Made by a program: the position numbers and the translations under genes. Below, piece by piece: positions 7,346 to 14,765 of a DNA stretch of 15,016 bases; the stretch's first letter is position 1, and the number at the start of each line of letters is the position of its first letter. The stretch is from Planctomycetota bacterium (GTDB lineage: Bacteria; Planctomycetota; Phycisphaerae; WQYP01), in assembly GCA_021785155.1 (NCBI GenBank), contig JAJYGE010000329.1, positions 1 through 15,016 of the forward strand. The letters run 5' to 3'. The notes beneath the pieces are model-generated. The model saw only the letters and a program-made list of their open reading frames with translations, made no database searches and was not told where the DNA came from.

Positions 7346-8230
7346 ATGGCATTTTTGAACTACCACCATCTGCGTTATTTCCGAGCGATCGCCCATGCAG
7401 GAAATCTAAGCCGAGCGGCGCTGAATTTGAATATCTCTCAATCAGCGTTAAGCATTCAATTGCGACAGTTGGAGGACTCATTGGGTGAGAAACTCTTTGA
7501 TCGTAAGAAACGGCAACTTATTCTCACCGAAGCTGGCCATCTTGCGCTTGACTACGCTGATGTCATATTCCGCACCGGCGATGAGTTAATCGATACACTC
7601 AAGAAGCGCGCACCTGGTCATCGACAAATCATGCGCATCGGTGCGGTCGCCACCTTATCAAGAAATTTTCAACATGCGATGCTTTCGCCGCTGCTTAACC
7701 GATCCAATATTGAGTTGGTTGTCCGCTCCGGTTCCATGCGCGAACTGTTAGCTGCGCTGCAAACCCATTCCCTCGATATGGTGCTGTCCAATTTGCCGCT
7801 GCGCGCGGATTTGCAAATGGCGGGTCATTCGCATTTAATCAGTCAGCAGCCGGTAAGCTTGATCGGTAAACCGTCCAACAAAGCTGCGCTATTTCGCTTC
7901 CCCGACGATCTGCGCAACATTCCCCTTATTGTGCCAAGCCTTAATAGCAGCATTCGGTCATTATTCGATGCCAAGATGGACCGACTGGGAATTCGCCCCA
8001 TTACCGCCGCAGAAGTCGATGACATGGCGACTCTCCGCCTGCTGGCGCGTGATCACAATGGGCTGACTCTCGTTCCACCCGTGGTTGTCAAAGGAGAACT
8101 CTCCGCCGGCACACTGGCGGAGTGGCATCGCATTGAAGGTATCACCGAGAGTTTTTACGCCATTACCACAAGCCGCCGATTTCCCAACACTCTGGTACGC
8201 GAAATGGTCTCCAAGCCGCTGAAGGTATGA
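7346..8230 (+). CDS. LysR-family transcriptional regulator of the dab operon
   Basis: LTTRs are tetrameric DNA-binding regulators that respond to a small ligand and usually control the divergent gene. The 294-residue product has an N-terminal winged helix-turn-helix (about 5-64). The recognition region is LSRAALNLNISQSALSIQLR (21-40), followed by GEKLFDRKKRQLILTEAG. A two-lobed substrate-binding domain spans about 95-288. The opening FLNYHHLRYF recalls the NhaR-like subgroup, which would suit a regulator of a cation-coupled transporter, but this is a loose resemblance. ATG 7346 has no Shine-Dalgarno sequence; the best -10 box ends 6 bp before it, so the mRNA may be leaderless. The target is most likely dabB-dabA, and possibly the reductase gene as well. 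The effector is unknown. Confidence 0.9.
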   Translation: MAFLNYHHLRYFRAIAHAGNLSRAALNLNISQSALSIQLRQLEDSLGEKLFDRKKRQLILTEAGHLALDYADVIFRTGDELIDTLKKRAPGHRQIMRIGAVATLSRNFQHAMLSPLLNRSNIELVVRSGSMRELLAALQTHSLDMVLSNLPLRADLQMAGHSHLISQQPVSLIGKPSNKAALFRFPDDLRNIPLIVPSLNSSIRSLFDAKMDRLGIRPITAAEVDDMATLRLLARDHNGLTLVPPVVVKGELSAGTLAEWHRIEGITESFYAITTSRRFPNTLVREMVSKPLKV

Positions 8231-8347
8231 ATCGTCCGCATTCTTAAACAGGTATGCATATACTGCAACTACTGAATCTTCTGCACACGGCCTAAGGCCA
8301 ACGACGATGATAATTTCAGGGTACGTGAATGCTGTTCGCATTGATCG

Positions 8348-8360
8348 GCGGGCGTCCCGC
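8348..8360. terminator. Short GC-rich hairpin between lysR and the reductase gene
   Basis: GCGGG (8348-8352), loop CGT, CCCGC (8356-8360). It lies between convergent genes (lysR ending 8230, reductase ending 8391), where a two-way terminator would be expected. There is no T-run on either side. A smaller palindrome CGCAT-C-ATGCG (8374-8384) lies nearer the reductase stop. Confidence 0.3.
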
Positions 8361-8390
8361 GGAGAACTCATCACGCATCATGCGGCGGAC

Positions 8391-8484
8391 TTAAATATCC
8401 CGCCCGATACTCTTGTATGCCGCGGGAGAAATGGATGCCACTTCCGCCATTTCCGGAATGTTCAGCCATTCGGTAAGTTGTTCC
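8391..8484 (-). repeat. 94-bp direct repeat, copy inside the reductase gene
   Basis: The terminal 94 bp of the reductase gene, repeated at 2071-2164 with two synonymous mismatches. The copies lie 6320 bp apart in the same orientation and flank SOUL-dabA-dabB-lysR. The segment includes a 7-bp inverted repeat GAAATGG (8428-8434) / CCATTTC (8447-8453). Confidence 0.92.
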
Positions 8485-10190
8485 GGCGCGCTGCGTTGCA
8501 CGAACTGCCGGAAACTTTCATCCTCATCGAGGCGATTGGCTTTGTAAGCTTCCACAATTTGCTCAATGGATTTATGGACATATTCGGCCGGAACTTTTTT
8601 CAGCGCCACTTTCGCAAAGCCCGCATCCGCGCCCAAACCACCGCCTAAAACAATCTGATACGCTTCTGTACCGCGCTTCCCGCGAAAATTACACACCACG
8701 CCCATCAGGCCAATGTCGGCAATCTGATATTGTGAGCAACTGTTGGGGCAACCGGTCACGCTGACCATGATCGGCGTGTCAATGGCGACATGTTCTTCCA
8801 GGTGTTTGAGAATGCGTTTGGCTCGCTCTTTGGTTTCCACAATCGCCAAATTGCAGAACTGCGTACCCGTGCAGGAAATTAAGCTGGTACGCCACAGCGG
8901 CGCATGTGGAGGCAGGCCCGCCGCATCCAATTCACGGCTCATAGCGGCCACAGATTCCGTTGGAATATTAAGAAAAATCAGATTCTGTTTATTGGATAAA
9001 GCCAGCTTGGACATTCCCTTACCCGCAAAACGATCGGATAGTTCCGCCGCCGCATGCAACTGCTTTCCGCTGATCCGACCGCGTTCAACCGGCACGCCGA
9101 TATACGAAAGGCCGGGTTCCTTTTGCGGACCGGAACCCAGGTGATCCGTGTGGGGCGCAAATTCCGGTGCGGCGATATTGTCATCATGCTCCAGCGCAAA
9201 TCCGATATCCGCTTCCAGATAATCACGGAATTTCTCCCAGCCCCAGTCGGATACCAGATATTTCATGCGTGCTCTGGTACGCTTTTCACGATAACCATGG
9301 TCACGAAAAATGTGGGCGATGCCGCGACATACCGCCGGCACCTGCTGAGGTTTAATAAATACCCGCAATCCCTGCCCGATATACGGTTGACTGGATAATC
9401 CCCCACCGACTGTTACCCCATAACCGGCCTCTTCCCGCCCGGTGTGCGGGCTGATGCGTTTTACGCCAAACATACCAATATCGTTGATTTGCGGTTGATG
9501 GCAATGCAAATGACATCCGGCAATGGCGGATTTGAATTTTCGCGGAAAATTGCTGAATTCCTTGTTACCGTCAAGGAACATCTGATTGGCGCTGTGCACC
9601 ACTTCGGAGGCGTCAATGATTTCAGCGGCGAGGTGCCCGGCCAAGGGGCAACCCACGACATTGCGGGGCGTATCACCACAGGCGAATTTGCTCACCAGTC
9701 CAACACGCTCCAAACGCGGCAGTATTTCCGCCAGCGCTTCTATGGTAAGCCAATGCAACTGGAAACATTGACGGGTGGTAATGTCCGCGAAGCCATTGGC
9801 ATATTGCTCGACAATATCGGCAACCTCCCGAAGTTGTCGGCCACTGACAAATCCATTGGGAATGCGGATTCGCAGCATGAAGTGGCAAAGATTGGGCAAA
9901 TGCTGATATATGCCGAACCACCGCAAGCGAACAAAATCCGTTTCTGATATATTGGCTTTGCGTTTGGCGCTGCGAATAACCTGATCGCTGGACGCATTGG
10001 GGACGGTCTTTTGAAACAGCTCATAATCTTTGGCGCTTAATAGCTGTTCCAGCGGCTGGGTAATGTCGGCCTTGGCATATTGAAAAATATTATCCCAGAC
10101 ATCCAGACCGTCCTTTGCCAATTTTATGGCTTCCACAGCATTGAGTTTCTTGCCTTCGGGTGCGACAGCATTACTTGTTTCGGTGCTCAT
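8391..10190 (-). CDS. Ferredoxin-dependent nitrite/sulfite reductase (siroheme, 4Fe-4S)
   Basis: Six-electron reductase that makes ammonium from nitrite or sulfide from sulfite, in the cytoplasm, with siroheme coupled to a 4Fe-4S cluster. The four cluster cysteines are present: C440 and C446 (CTGTQFC), C481 and C485 (TGCPNSCSQ). Other family marks are RLRWFGIYQ (88-96), TTRQCFQLHW (138-147), FPRKFKSAIAGCHLHC (215-230) and the paired GGGL motifs (262-265, 516-519). CTGTQFC with VETK and ADIGLMG resembles NirA-type nitrite reductases, while related mycobacterial enzymes reduce sulfite, so the substrate is open. At 599 residues it is longer than usual, with an N-terminal extension and about 24 extra residues after the normal end (FVQRSAPEQLTEWL). 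ATG 10190 follows GGAG (10205-10202) by 11 nt and a good promoter. Confidence 0.88.
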   Translation of the reverse strand: MSTETSNAVAPEGKKLNAVEAIKLAKDGLDVWDNIFQYAKADITQPLEQLLSAKDYELFQKTVPNASSDQVIRSAKRKANISETDFVRLRWFGIYQHLPNLCHFMLRIRIPNGFVSGRQLREVADIVEQYANGFADITTRQCFQLHWLTIEALAEILPRLERVGLVSKFACGDTPRNVVGCPLAGHLAAEIIDASEVVHSANQMFLDGNKEFSNFPRKFKSAIAGCHLHCHQPQINDIGMFGVKRISPHTGREEAGYGVTVGGGLSSQPYIGQGLRVFIKPQQVPAVCRGIAHIFRDHGYREKRTRARMKYLVSDWGWEKFRDYLEADIGFALEHDDNIAAPEFAPHTDHLGSGPQKEPGLSYIGVPVERGRISGKQLHAAAELSDRFAGKGMSKLALSNKQNLIFLNIPTESVAAMSRELDAAGLPPHAPLWRTSLISCTGTQFCNLAIVETKERAKRILKHLEEHVAIDTPIMVSVTGCPNSCSQYQIADIGLMGVVCNFRGKRGTEAYQIVLGGGLGADAGFAKVALKKVPAEYVHKSIEQIVEAYKANRLDEDESFRQFVQRSAPEQLTEWLNIPEMAEVASISPAAYKSIGRDI

Positions 10191-10219
10191 AGTTTCAACA
10201 ACTCCAAAAATCTAATCCC

Positions 10220-10248
10220 ATAATACCGATAGGAATTTAAAAAGTCAA
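10220..10248 (-). promoter_or_regulatory. Sigma70-type promoter of the reductase gene
   Basis: Read on the minus strand, TTGACT (10248-10243) and TATTAT (10225-10220) are separated by exactly 17 bp, and each matches five of six consensus bases. Transcription would begin near 10213, giving a leader of about 22 nt that includes GGAG at 10205-10202. This is the best consensus promoter in the window. Confidence 0.65.
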
Positions 10249-10281
10249 CAAAATAAGAATATATCTAGCTTATATGTGCCA

Positions 10282-10300
10282 TAATACAATCTAATACATA
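10282..10300. promoter_or_regulatory. Tandem TAATACA sites upstream of the reductase promoter
   Basis: TAATACAAT (10282-10290) and TAATACATA (10292-10300) repeat with a 10-bp period, one DNA turn. They lie about 35-50 bp upstream of the -35 box, as an activator site would. TAATACAAT is identical to 7295-7303, which covers the dabB-side arm of the dab/lysR inverted repeat. A common regulator, perhaps the LysR protein, is a reasonable inference. Confidence 0.35.
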
Positions 10301-10329
10301 CACTTCTAGTAGGTAATAGTACGATACCG

Positions 10330-11199
10330 TCAAGCACCGGCGGCACGTTCATCGGGTTGTGCCGCAGAAGACGCGGCAGCAGTCGCTTTGGCTGCCCGTG
10401 CCGCAATTTTCTCCAGCAGGATTTCAACAGGCAGCCCCAGCGTCTGGGCGATCAGGCGGAGGGTTTCACGTTGTGGGTTCACAATTTCATTGCGTTCAAT
10501 TCGAGCGATGGTTTTGGCGTCAATACCGGGGAATTCTTCGCGGGCCAGACGAAGTTGTTTGCGGGTACGTCGAATTAAGCCGCCAAGGGAGTCACTTTGA
10601 ATCAGTTCCAATCGGCGCAGGGTTCGGCGAAAATTGGCATCAAACGCCGCAATAACGTCATGGGCCTGCCAGCGCCGTGGCCCCAAGCGGATCATTGTGC
10701 CATCATCCTCTATTTGCAGTGAATTTATGTTTGCCGTGCCGGTACCACCATTTTGTTCAAACCATGGCCCCGGCACACAGACCGCAGACAAATCAGCTCT
10801 AAAAAATGTTACCGCCGCCAGCGCCAAATCCGGTACGGCTCCGACTATGCGAGCGGATTGACCCGCGGTCAAGGCATCGCAAAGCCCGTTTACATTATTG
10901 GGAAAAGCCGAAATGGCCAGCGGCAAGACACGATAAAAGCCGCGCAACAGAACAGGAAATATTTCCGACCGCGGCAACCAAGGAATCACTAAAACCCCGG
11001 ATTTGCGGGGCGAACTTACAACCGCCTGCGCTATGGCGTCAAGGCTGGTAGCATTGGCCGCCACAATGATCGAATTTGACCGGCGCCTCGCAGCGAGCCG
11101 AGGCACGACACCAGGCTTGTCAATCAGCACGACCGATCGCCGCCCGATCAACGATTTTGCGGCAACGATTTCATTCTTTTCTCCTGGTACGTTCATCAT
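10330..11199 (-). CDS. HTH (XRE-type) protein with an unrecognised N-terminal domain
   Basis: The 289-residue product ends with a Cro/CI-type helix-turn-helix at about 206-263: GGLIRRTRKQLRLAREEF, then IDAKTIARIERNEIVNPQRE and TLRLIAQTLGLPVEILLEK. A low-complexity Ala-rich tail follows (266-289). Residues 1-200 are not recognised. They include strand-helix alternation resembling a Rossmann-like fold (RRSVVLIDKPG, SIIVAANA, SGVLVIPWLP, ARIVGAVPDLALAAVTFF) and a basic helical stretch (FRRTLRRLELIQSDS) just before the HTH. It is probably a DNA-binding regulator with a sensory or dimerisation domain. ATG 11199 is followed at once by a second ATG, and a clear ribosome binding site is lacking. Its promoter region faces lptF and holds inverted repeats that could be its own operators. 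It might also regulate the reductase gene downstream. Confidence 0.75.
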   Translation of the reverse strand: MMNVPGEKNEIVAAKSLIGRRSVVLIDKPGVVPRLAARRRSNSIIVAANATSLDAIAQAVVSSPRKSGVLVIPWLPRSEIFPVLLRGFYRVLPLAISAFPNNVNGLCDALTAGQSARIVGAVPDLALAAVTFFRADLSAVCVPGPWFEQNGGTGTANINSLQIEDDGTMIRLGPRRWQAHDVIAAFDANFRRTLRRLELIQSDSLGGLIRRTRKQLRLAREEFPGIDAKTIARIERNEIVNPQRETLRLIAQTLGLPVEILLEKIAARAAKATAAASSAAQPDERAAGA

Positions 11200-11590
11200 C
11201 CGTGACCGTCAATTCTCCAAAGCCGGTTTGAGAAGAAAGCGAACATCCGCACCGCTCTCAAACCGATACCCGTATCTTTTTCCATCCTACGATACTCAAG
11301 AGGTAATTGCGAGTGCGCCGGCGCGATGGTCGATACCGGGCAATATCCATGCGGGTGCGTGCGGATAGATAAACCAGTAAAATGCCGACACGCGGTGGAA
11401 TCGTTCCACGGCACGAAAGGCGGAGACGCAACAGCCATGGCTGGAAAATGTGGTTTTATTTATGCGGATCGGCCAGACCGCGCTGATTTTGCATCGGCTG
11501 AAGTGGAACGTGCCCAAGAGAGGCGGCCCCGACGCACCACCACCGAGCCTTCGGCCCGCTTACAGAACCGTCCTCCCGGGAGACACGCCT
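11200..11590. other. Spacer between divergent HTH gene and lptF
   Basis: This 391-bp stretch holds three inverted repeats: the 10-bp-arm repeat at 11224-11265, GATAC-CC-GTATC at 11265-11276, and GTGGAA-TCG-TTCCAC at 11395-11409. A TAAAAT box (11378-11383) could be a -10 for lptF but has no good -35. Two forward frames are open over much of 11326-11598, yet neither has a ribosome binding site or a recognisable product. Confidence 0.55.
11224..11265. promoter_or_regulatory. Inverted repeat upstream of the HTH gene
   Basis: Perfect 10-bp arms CGGTTTGAGA (11224-11233) and TCTCAAACCG (11256-11265) are separated by 22 bp, ending 25 bp upstream of the HTH gene start. Adjoining it is GATAC-CC-GTATC (11265-11276). 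The position suits autoregulation or a leader hairpin on the HTH mRNA. No strong promoter boxes are visible. Confidence 0.45.
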
Positions 11591-13264
11591 GTGAGTAAAA
11601 CCCTGCATTGGTATATTTTCCGCGAGCTGCTGCGGATATTTTTTCTTACCAGCTCAGTGCTGACGACCATTCTGGCATTTGGCGGGACTTTCCGACCGTT
11701 GACCAAAGAAGGCCTTACACTTATTCAATTACTACAAGTGCTGACCGATCTGATGCCCGCCATGCTGGCTTATTCGATTCCATTAGCCGCACTATTTGCC
11801 GCGGTCATCGTGTATTGGCGTCTGGCAACGGATAATGAACTTACCGGTGCCCGGGCCAGCGGCGTAAGCTACGTGTCATTGGTCATGCCGGCGCTGGTGC
11901 TGGGATTGGCCGTGGGATTGGTGGACATGGCATTTGTGGGATACGTCGTGCCCCGATTTCTGCAAAAAACTTCGCAGGTTGTTCAAATGGATGCGGCCTC
12001 CATGCTGCTGCATAATGTTGATCAGCGGCAACCGTTCAATTTACAAGATAAATTCGTCATCTATGCCAACAGTGCCTATCGCGTGCCGACTCCCAAAAAT
12101 GAGCAGCCACCTCCGGGTGTTACCCGCAAGATCATTCAGTTGCGCGGTCTGGCGGCAATGCCGCTGCGGAATGGAAAACCCTCATCGATTATTATCGCCC
12201 GGGCCGCCAATGTGATCATTGATACCAATCGTGCGCTAAACCAAGTCAGTGTGGGCGTACAGTTGGCCAACGGCACCGCATTTAATCCCAACAGCCTGCA
12301 ACAAATTCGCGGTACGATCCGCTATTTACCGCCGGATGGCAAACCTGAACCCATCGGTTCACTGCTGGACAGCAAACCAAAATTTCTCGATTTATTCCGC
12401 CTCGCCAAGCTGGACCGCAATCCGTTGCTTTTGCCACGCATTGCTAAAACTTTCAATACCTTGTTGGGCGAACTACGCATGCAAAGCATTTCCAAGTGGT
12501 ATCTACACCAATTCCAGCGGGGCAAACCTGTGCAATTAACGCGGGATCATGGCATGGCTATCGTGCAAAGTCCGGCGGCAACGCTTACCGGCGTACACAG
12601 AAATCTGCTGCTCACAGCGGCCAAGGGAATTCCCGTAGAGGCGCAAATTGTACACCACGGGCGCGTCACACACATTTATCTTGCCAATCAGGGAGAACTT
12701 CTGGTATCCCGGCGGGAATCAAATGACGAATTTACGGGCACGCGGGCCGCCGGGGTAACTTATGTGGCGGCCTTAAAACTCACGGGTAATGTCCGGGAGA
12801 AAAATATCGGTCTGGACAAGCGATTTCATGCCGGGCCACCGCTCATTGTCATTTCGTCCATTCATCCAGTTGTACCCAACACCGGCATACCCGCCATTCC
12901 TCCGGCCCGAAAAGCGTCACCCATTGTTGCGCAGCTCATGGCCAGCATTCACACCCAGGAAGACCGCCTGCGACGACAAATCCTGTCAGAATTTCAAAGC
13001 CGCGCGTCCTTTGCGTTCTCCTGTATCGTGCTGGTGATTCTGGGAACGGCATTGGGAATTATTCTTCAGGGCCGCAATCCTCTGGCGGTGTTTGTCATCG
13101 GTGTGGTGCCGGCGATGATTCTGGTGCTGTTGATCAACACCGGGCGGGAAATGATTGCGCGAACACCGAATTCCGACGTACCGGGAACGGTGGTGATATG
13201 GGCGGGTAACGCCATTATTCTTATATTGAATGTCGTGATTTATTCCCGACTTTTGAAGCGATAA
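11591..13264 (+). CDS. lptF: LptF-type LPS export permease (enlarged)
   Basis: LptF is an inner-membrane half of the LptB2FG transporter that extracts lipopolysaccharide and passes it to the periplasmic bridge. The product has 557 residues against about 366 in E. coli; the extra length is in the periplasmic beta-jellyroll region (about 120-465). Membrane segments lie near 14-33, 50-76, 95-120 and, at the C-terminus, 473-492, 496-516 and 531-553. The cytoplasmic coupling motif is ELTGARASGVSYV (83-95). GTG 11591 is chosen because GGGAG (11578-11582) lies 8 nt upstream and the SKTLHWYIFRELLRIF start is typical; the frame runs open to 11450. That Shine-Dalgarno lies within the palindrome CTCCCGGGAG (11573-11582), which might mask it. 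The 12-bp gap to lptG marks an operon. A near copy of the coupling motif occurs at 380-392. Confidence 0.85.
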   Translation: MSKTLHWYIFRELLRIFFLTSSVLTTILAFGGTFRPLTKEGLTLIQLLQVLTDLMPAMLAYSIPLAALFAAVIVYWRLATDNELTGARASGVSYVSLVMPALVLGLAVGLVDMAFVGYVVPRFLQKTSQVVQMDAASMLLHNVDQRQPFNLQDKFVIYANSAYRVPTPKNEQPPPGVTRKIIQLRGLAAMPLRNGKPSSIIIARAANVIIDTNRALNQVSVGVQLANGTAFNPNSLQQIRGTIRYLPPDGKPEPIGSLLDSKPKFLDLFRLAKLDRNPLLLPRIAKTFNTLLGELRMQSISKWYLHQFQRGKPVQLTRDHGMAIVQSPAATLTGVHRNLLLTAAKGIPVEAQIVHHGRVTHIYLANQGELLVSRRESNDEFTGTRAAGVTYVAALKLTGNVREKNIGLDKRFHAGPPLIVISSIHPVVPNTGIPAIPPARKASPIVAQLMASIHTQEDRLRRQILSEFQSRASFAFSCIVLVILGTALGIILQGRNPLAVFVIGVVPAMILVLLINTGREMIARTPNSDVPGTVVIWAGNAIILILNVVIYSRLLKR

Positions 13265-13276
13265 TCTGGAACAGGC

Positions 13277-14407
13277 ATGAAAATTCTTGATCGGTACATC
13301 ATCCGCAACTATTTGATCAACTGCGTACTGGCTATGGCGGTCATGATCGGTATGTATATTCTGCTGGATGTGATCGTAAACTTTGATCTGTTTACCAAAG
13401 GCCACACGTATCAACATGCCACCGCGTTGCAGGCTTTCTGGGGGTTGCTGCGTGAAATTTCAACTTTTTACATGTACCGCACGCTGGTAATATTCGCGAT
13501 GATTTCAGGCATTATTCCACTGCTGGCCGCCGGGTTTACCATGGTGCGCATGACGCGCAACCGCGAACTGATCGCGCTGTTGGCCAGCGGTGTATCGCTT
13601 TATCGTGTGGCGGCACCGATTATTCTCTGTGCGGTCGGATTCAACCTGCTGGTCGTGGTGGATCAGGAAGTGCTCATGCCGGCCCATGTCAGCCAACTCT
13701 TGCGCAAACATGGACAGGTGTCGGCATCGTTTGTACATAACGAACCCATCTATTTCGTTCCGGAAAGTGATAACTCTCTGGTGCTGGCGTCCAACTATGA
13801 CGCAAAAACCAAAACCATGCGGGATGTCCGCATTATCCAGCGGAACCGACAGGGTGAAGCCAAGGCCATGATTCTGGCCAAAAAAGCGGTCTGGAAAAAG
13901 GATATCGGCGAAGGTCCTGTATCCGGCGGATGGCGCATGAGCGATGTGGTACAAATTAATGCCGCCCAAGCCGCCAATCCCAATGACCGCCCTGAACCGG
14001 TCAAACAGATGACGTACCAGACGCCCGTAACGCCGGGACAGTTGAATTTAATTTTTCAAAAAAAAGCGGTGGACTATCTATCCATTGCGCAGATCAACAG
14101 GCTGATACTTTACAGCACCCCCGCCACCCGAATGTCTCTGGAAAAGATCATGTACACGCGAATCACGCAACTGGTCATGAATATGATCATGCTGCTGATC
14201 GGTATTCCTTTTTTGCTGACCAGAGAGCCTAATAAACTCGTCAGCAACATGCTATGGTGCAGCGTCATCAGCGCCGTGAGTTTTATTACAACTTTTGTCT
14301 GCTTTCAACTCGCTGGAGCCGGGCTTTCCCCTTTTGCCGGGGCCTGGCTGCCCGTGGTGCTCTTCGGCCCCTTGGCCATGGTCATGCTGGACATGGTACA
14401 GACATAA
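13277..14407 (+). CDS. lptG: LptG-type LPS export permease
   Basis: Partner permease of LptF in the LptB2FG complex in the inner membrane. The 376 residues are near the usual 360. The start MKILDRYIIRNYLINC is typical. Membrane segments lie near 14-34, 68-90, 110-128, 297-316, 322-345 and 352-373, with a periplasmic domain between (about 130-290). The coupling motif RNRELIALLASGVSLYR (94-110) is conserved. GGA at 13268-13270 is a weak ribosome binding site before ATG 13277, so translation may depend on coupling with lptF. No lptB or lptC is seen in the window. LptF and LptG are hard to tell apart by motif alone; order and size support this naming. Confidence 0.87.
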   Translation: MKILDRYIIRNYLINCVLAMAVMIGMYILLDVIVNFDLFTKGHTYQHATALQAFWGLLREISTFYMYRTLVIFAMISGIIPLLAAGFTMVRMTRNRELIALLASGVSLYRVAAPIILCAVGFNLLVVVDQEVLMPAHVSQLLRKHGQVSASFVHNEPIYFVPESDNSLVLASNYDAKTKTMRDVRIIQRNRQGEAKAMILAKKAVWKKDIGEGPVSGGWRMSDVVQINAAQAANPNDRPEPVKQMTYQTPVTPGQLNLIFQKKAVDYLSIAQINRLILYSTPATRMSLEKIMYTRITQLVMNMIMLLIGIPFLLTREPNKLVSNMLWCSVISAVSFITTFVCFQLAGAGLSPFAGAWLPVVLFGPLAMVMLDMVQT

Positions 14408-14606
14408 TCAATCAATGGCGGTTCCGCATGGGGAGGAAGTGCGTGACGCATGGCGCGGCTTGACGAGCACAATTCATATATAGATAAATAGATAGATAGA
14501 GAGTTCGGCGGATACAAGGCACCGCGTTGCGATGCTCTTCCGGGAAAGTCAAGCGGGTGAAAATAAGAGGATGTCTTATCACTATTCAAGCAGTGGTCGC
14601 GGCCTT

Positions 14607-14633
14607 TGAAAGCCCCCCCACGACGGGCTTTCA
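14607..14633. terminator. Strong hairpin between lptG and a convergent partial gene
   Basis: TGAAAGCCC (14607-14615) and GGGCTTTCA (14625-14633) are perfectly complementary over 9 bp with a 9-nt loop; one G-T pair and one more pair extend it outward. Neither side has a T-run, so it is not a classical intrinsic terminator. It lies 200 bp after lptG and 300 bp before the minus-strand partial gene, so it could serve either or both. Confidence 0.4.
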
Positions 14634-14765
14634 GAAACCCTGTTTCCAACTGAAGAAAGCCGCGATTCCATTCGTTACCGCATCACAACGCCGTGGCTTG
14701 CTTTCGTGTCGGAAAGACTACCCGCGTAAAGTATCACACTCCCTGGCGATGGGGCGTGGCAATTT

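Noticed and set aside
9444..9947. 167-codon open frame antisense to the reductase gene
   Set aside because: Shadow of conserved coding sequence, including the siroheme-binding region.
11326..11598. Two overlapping forward frames upstream of lptF, one ending across the lptF start
   Set aside because: No ribosome binding site, Arg/Pro-rich translations typical of non-coding GC-rich DNA, and no family resemblance.
14480..14503. TAGA simple repeat as a phase-variation tract
   Set aside because: Short, imperfect and not inside or directly in front of a gene.
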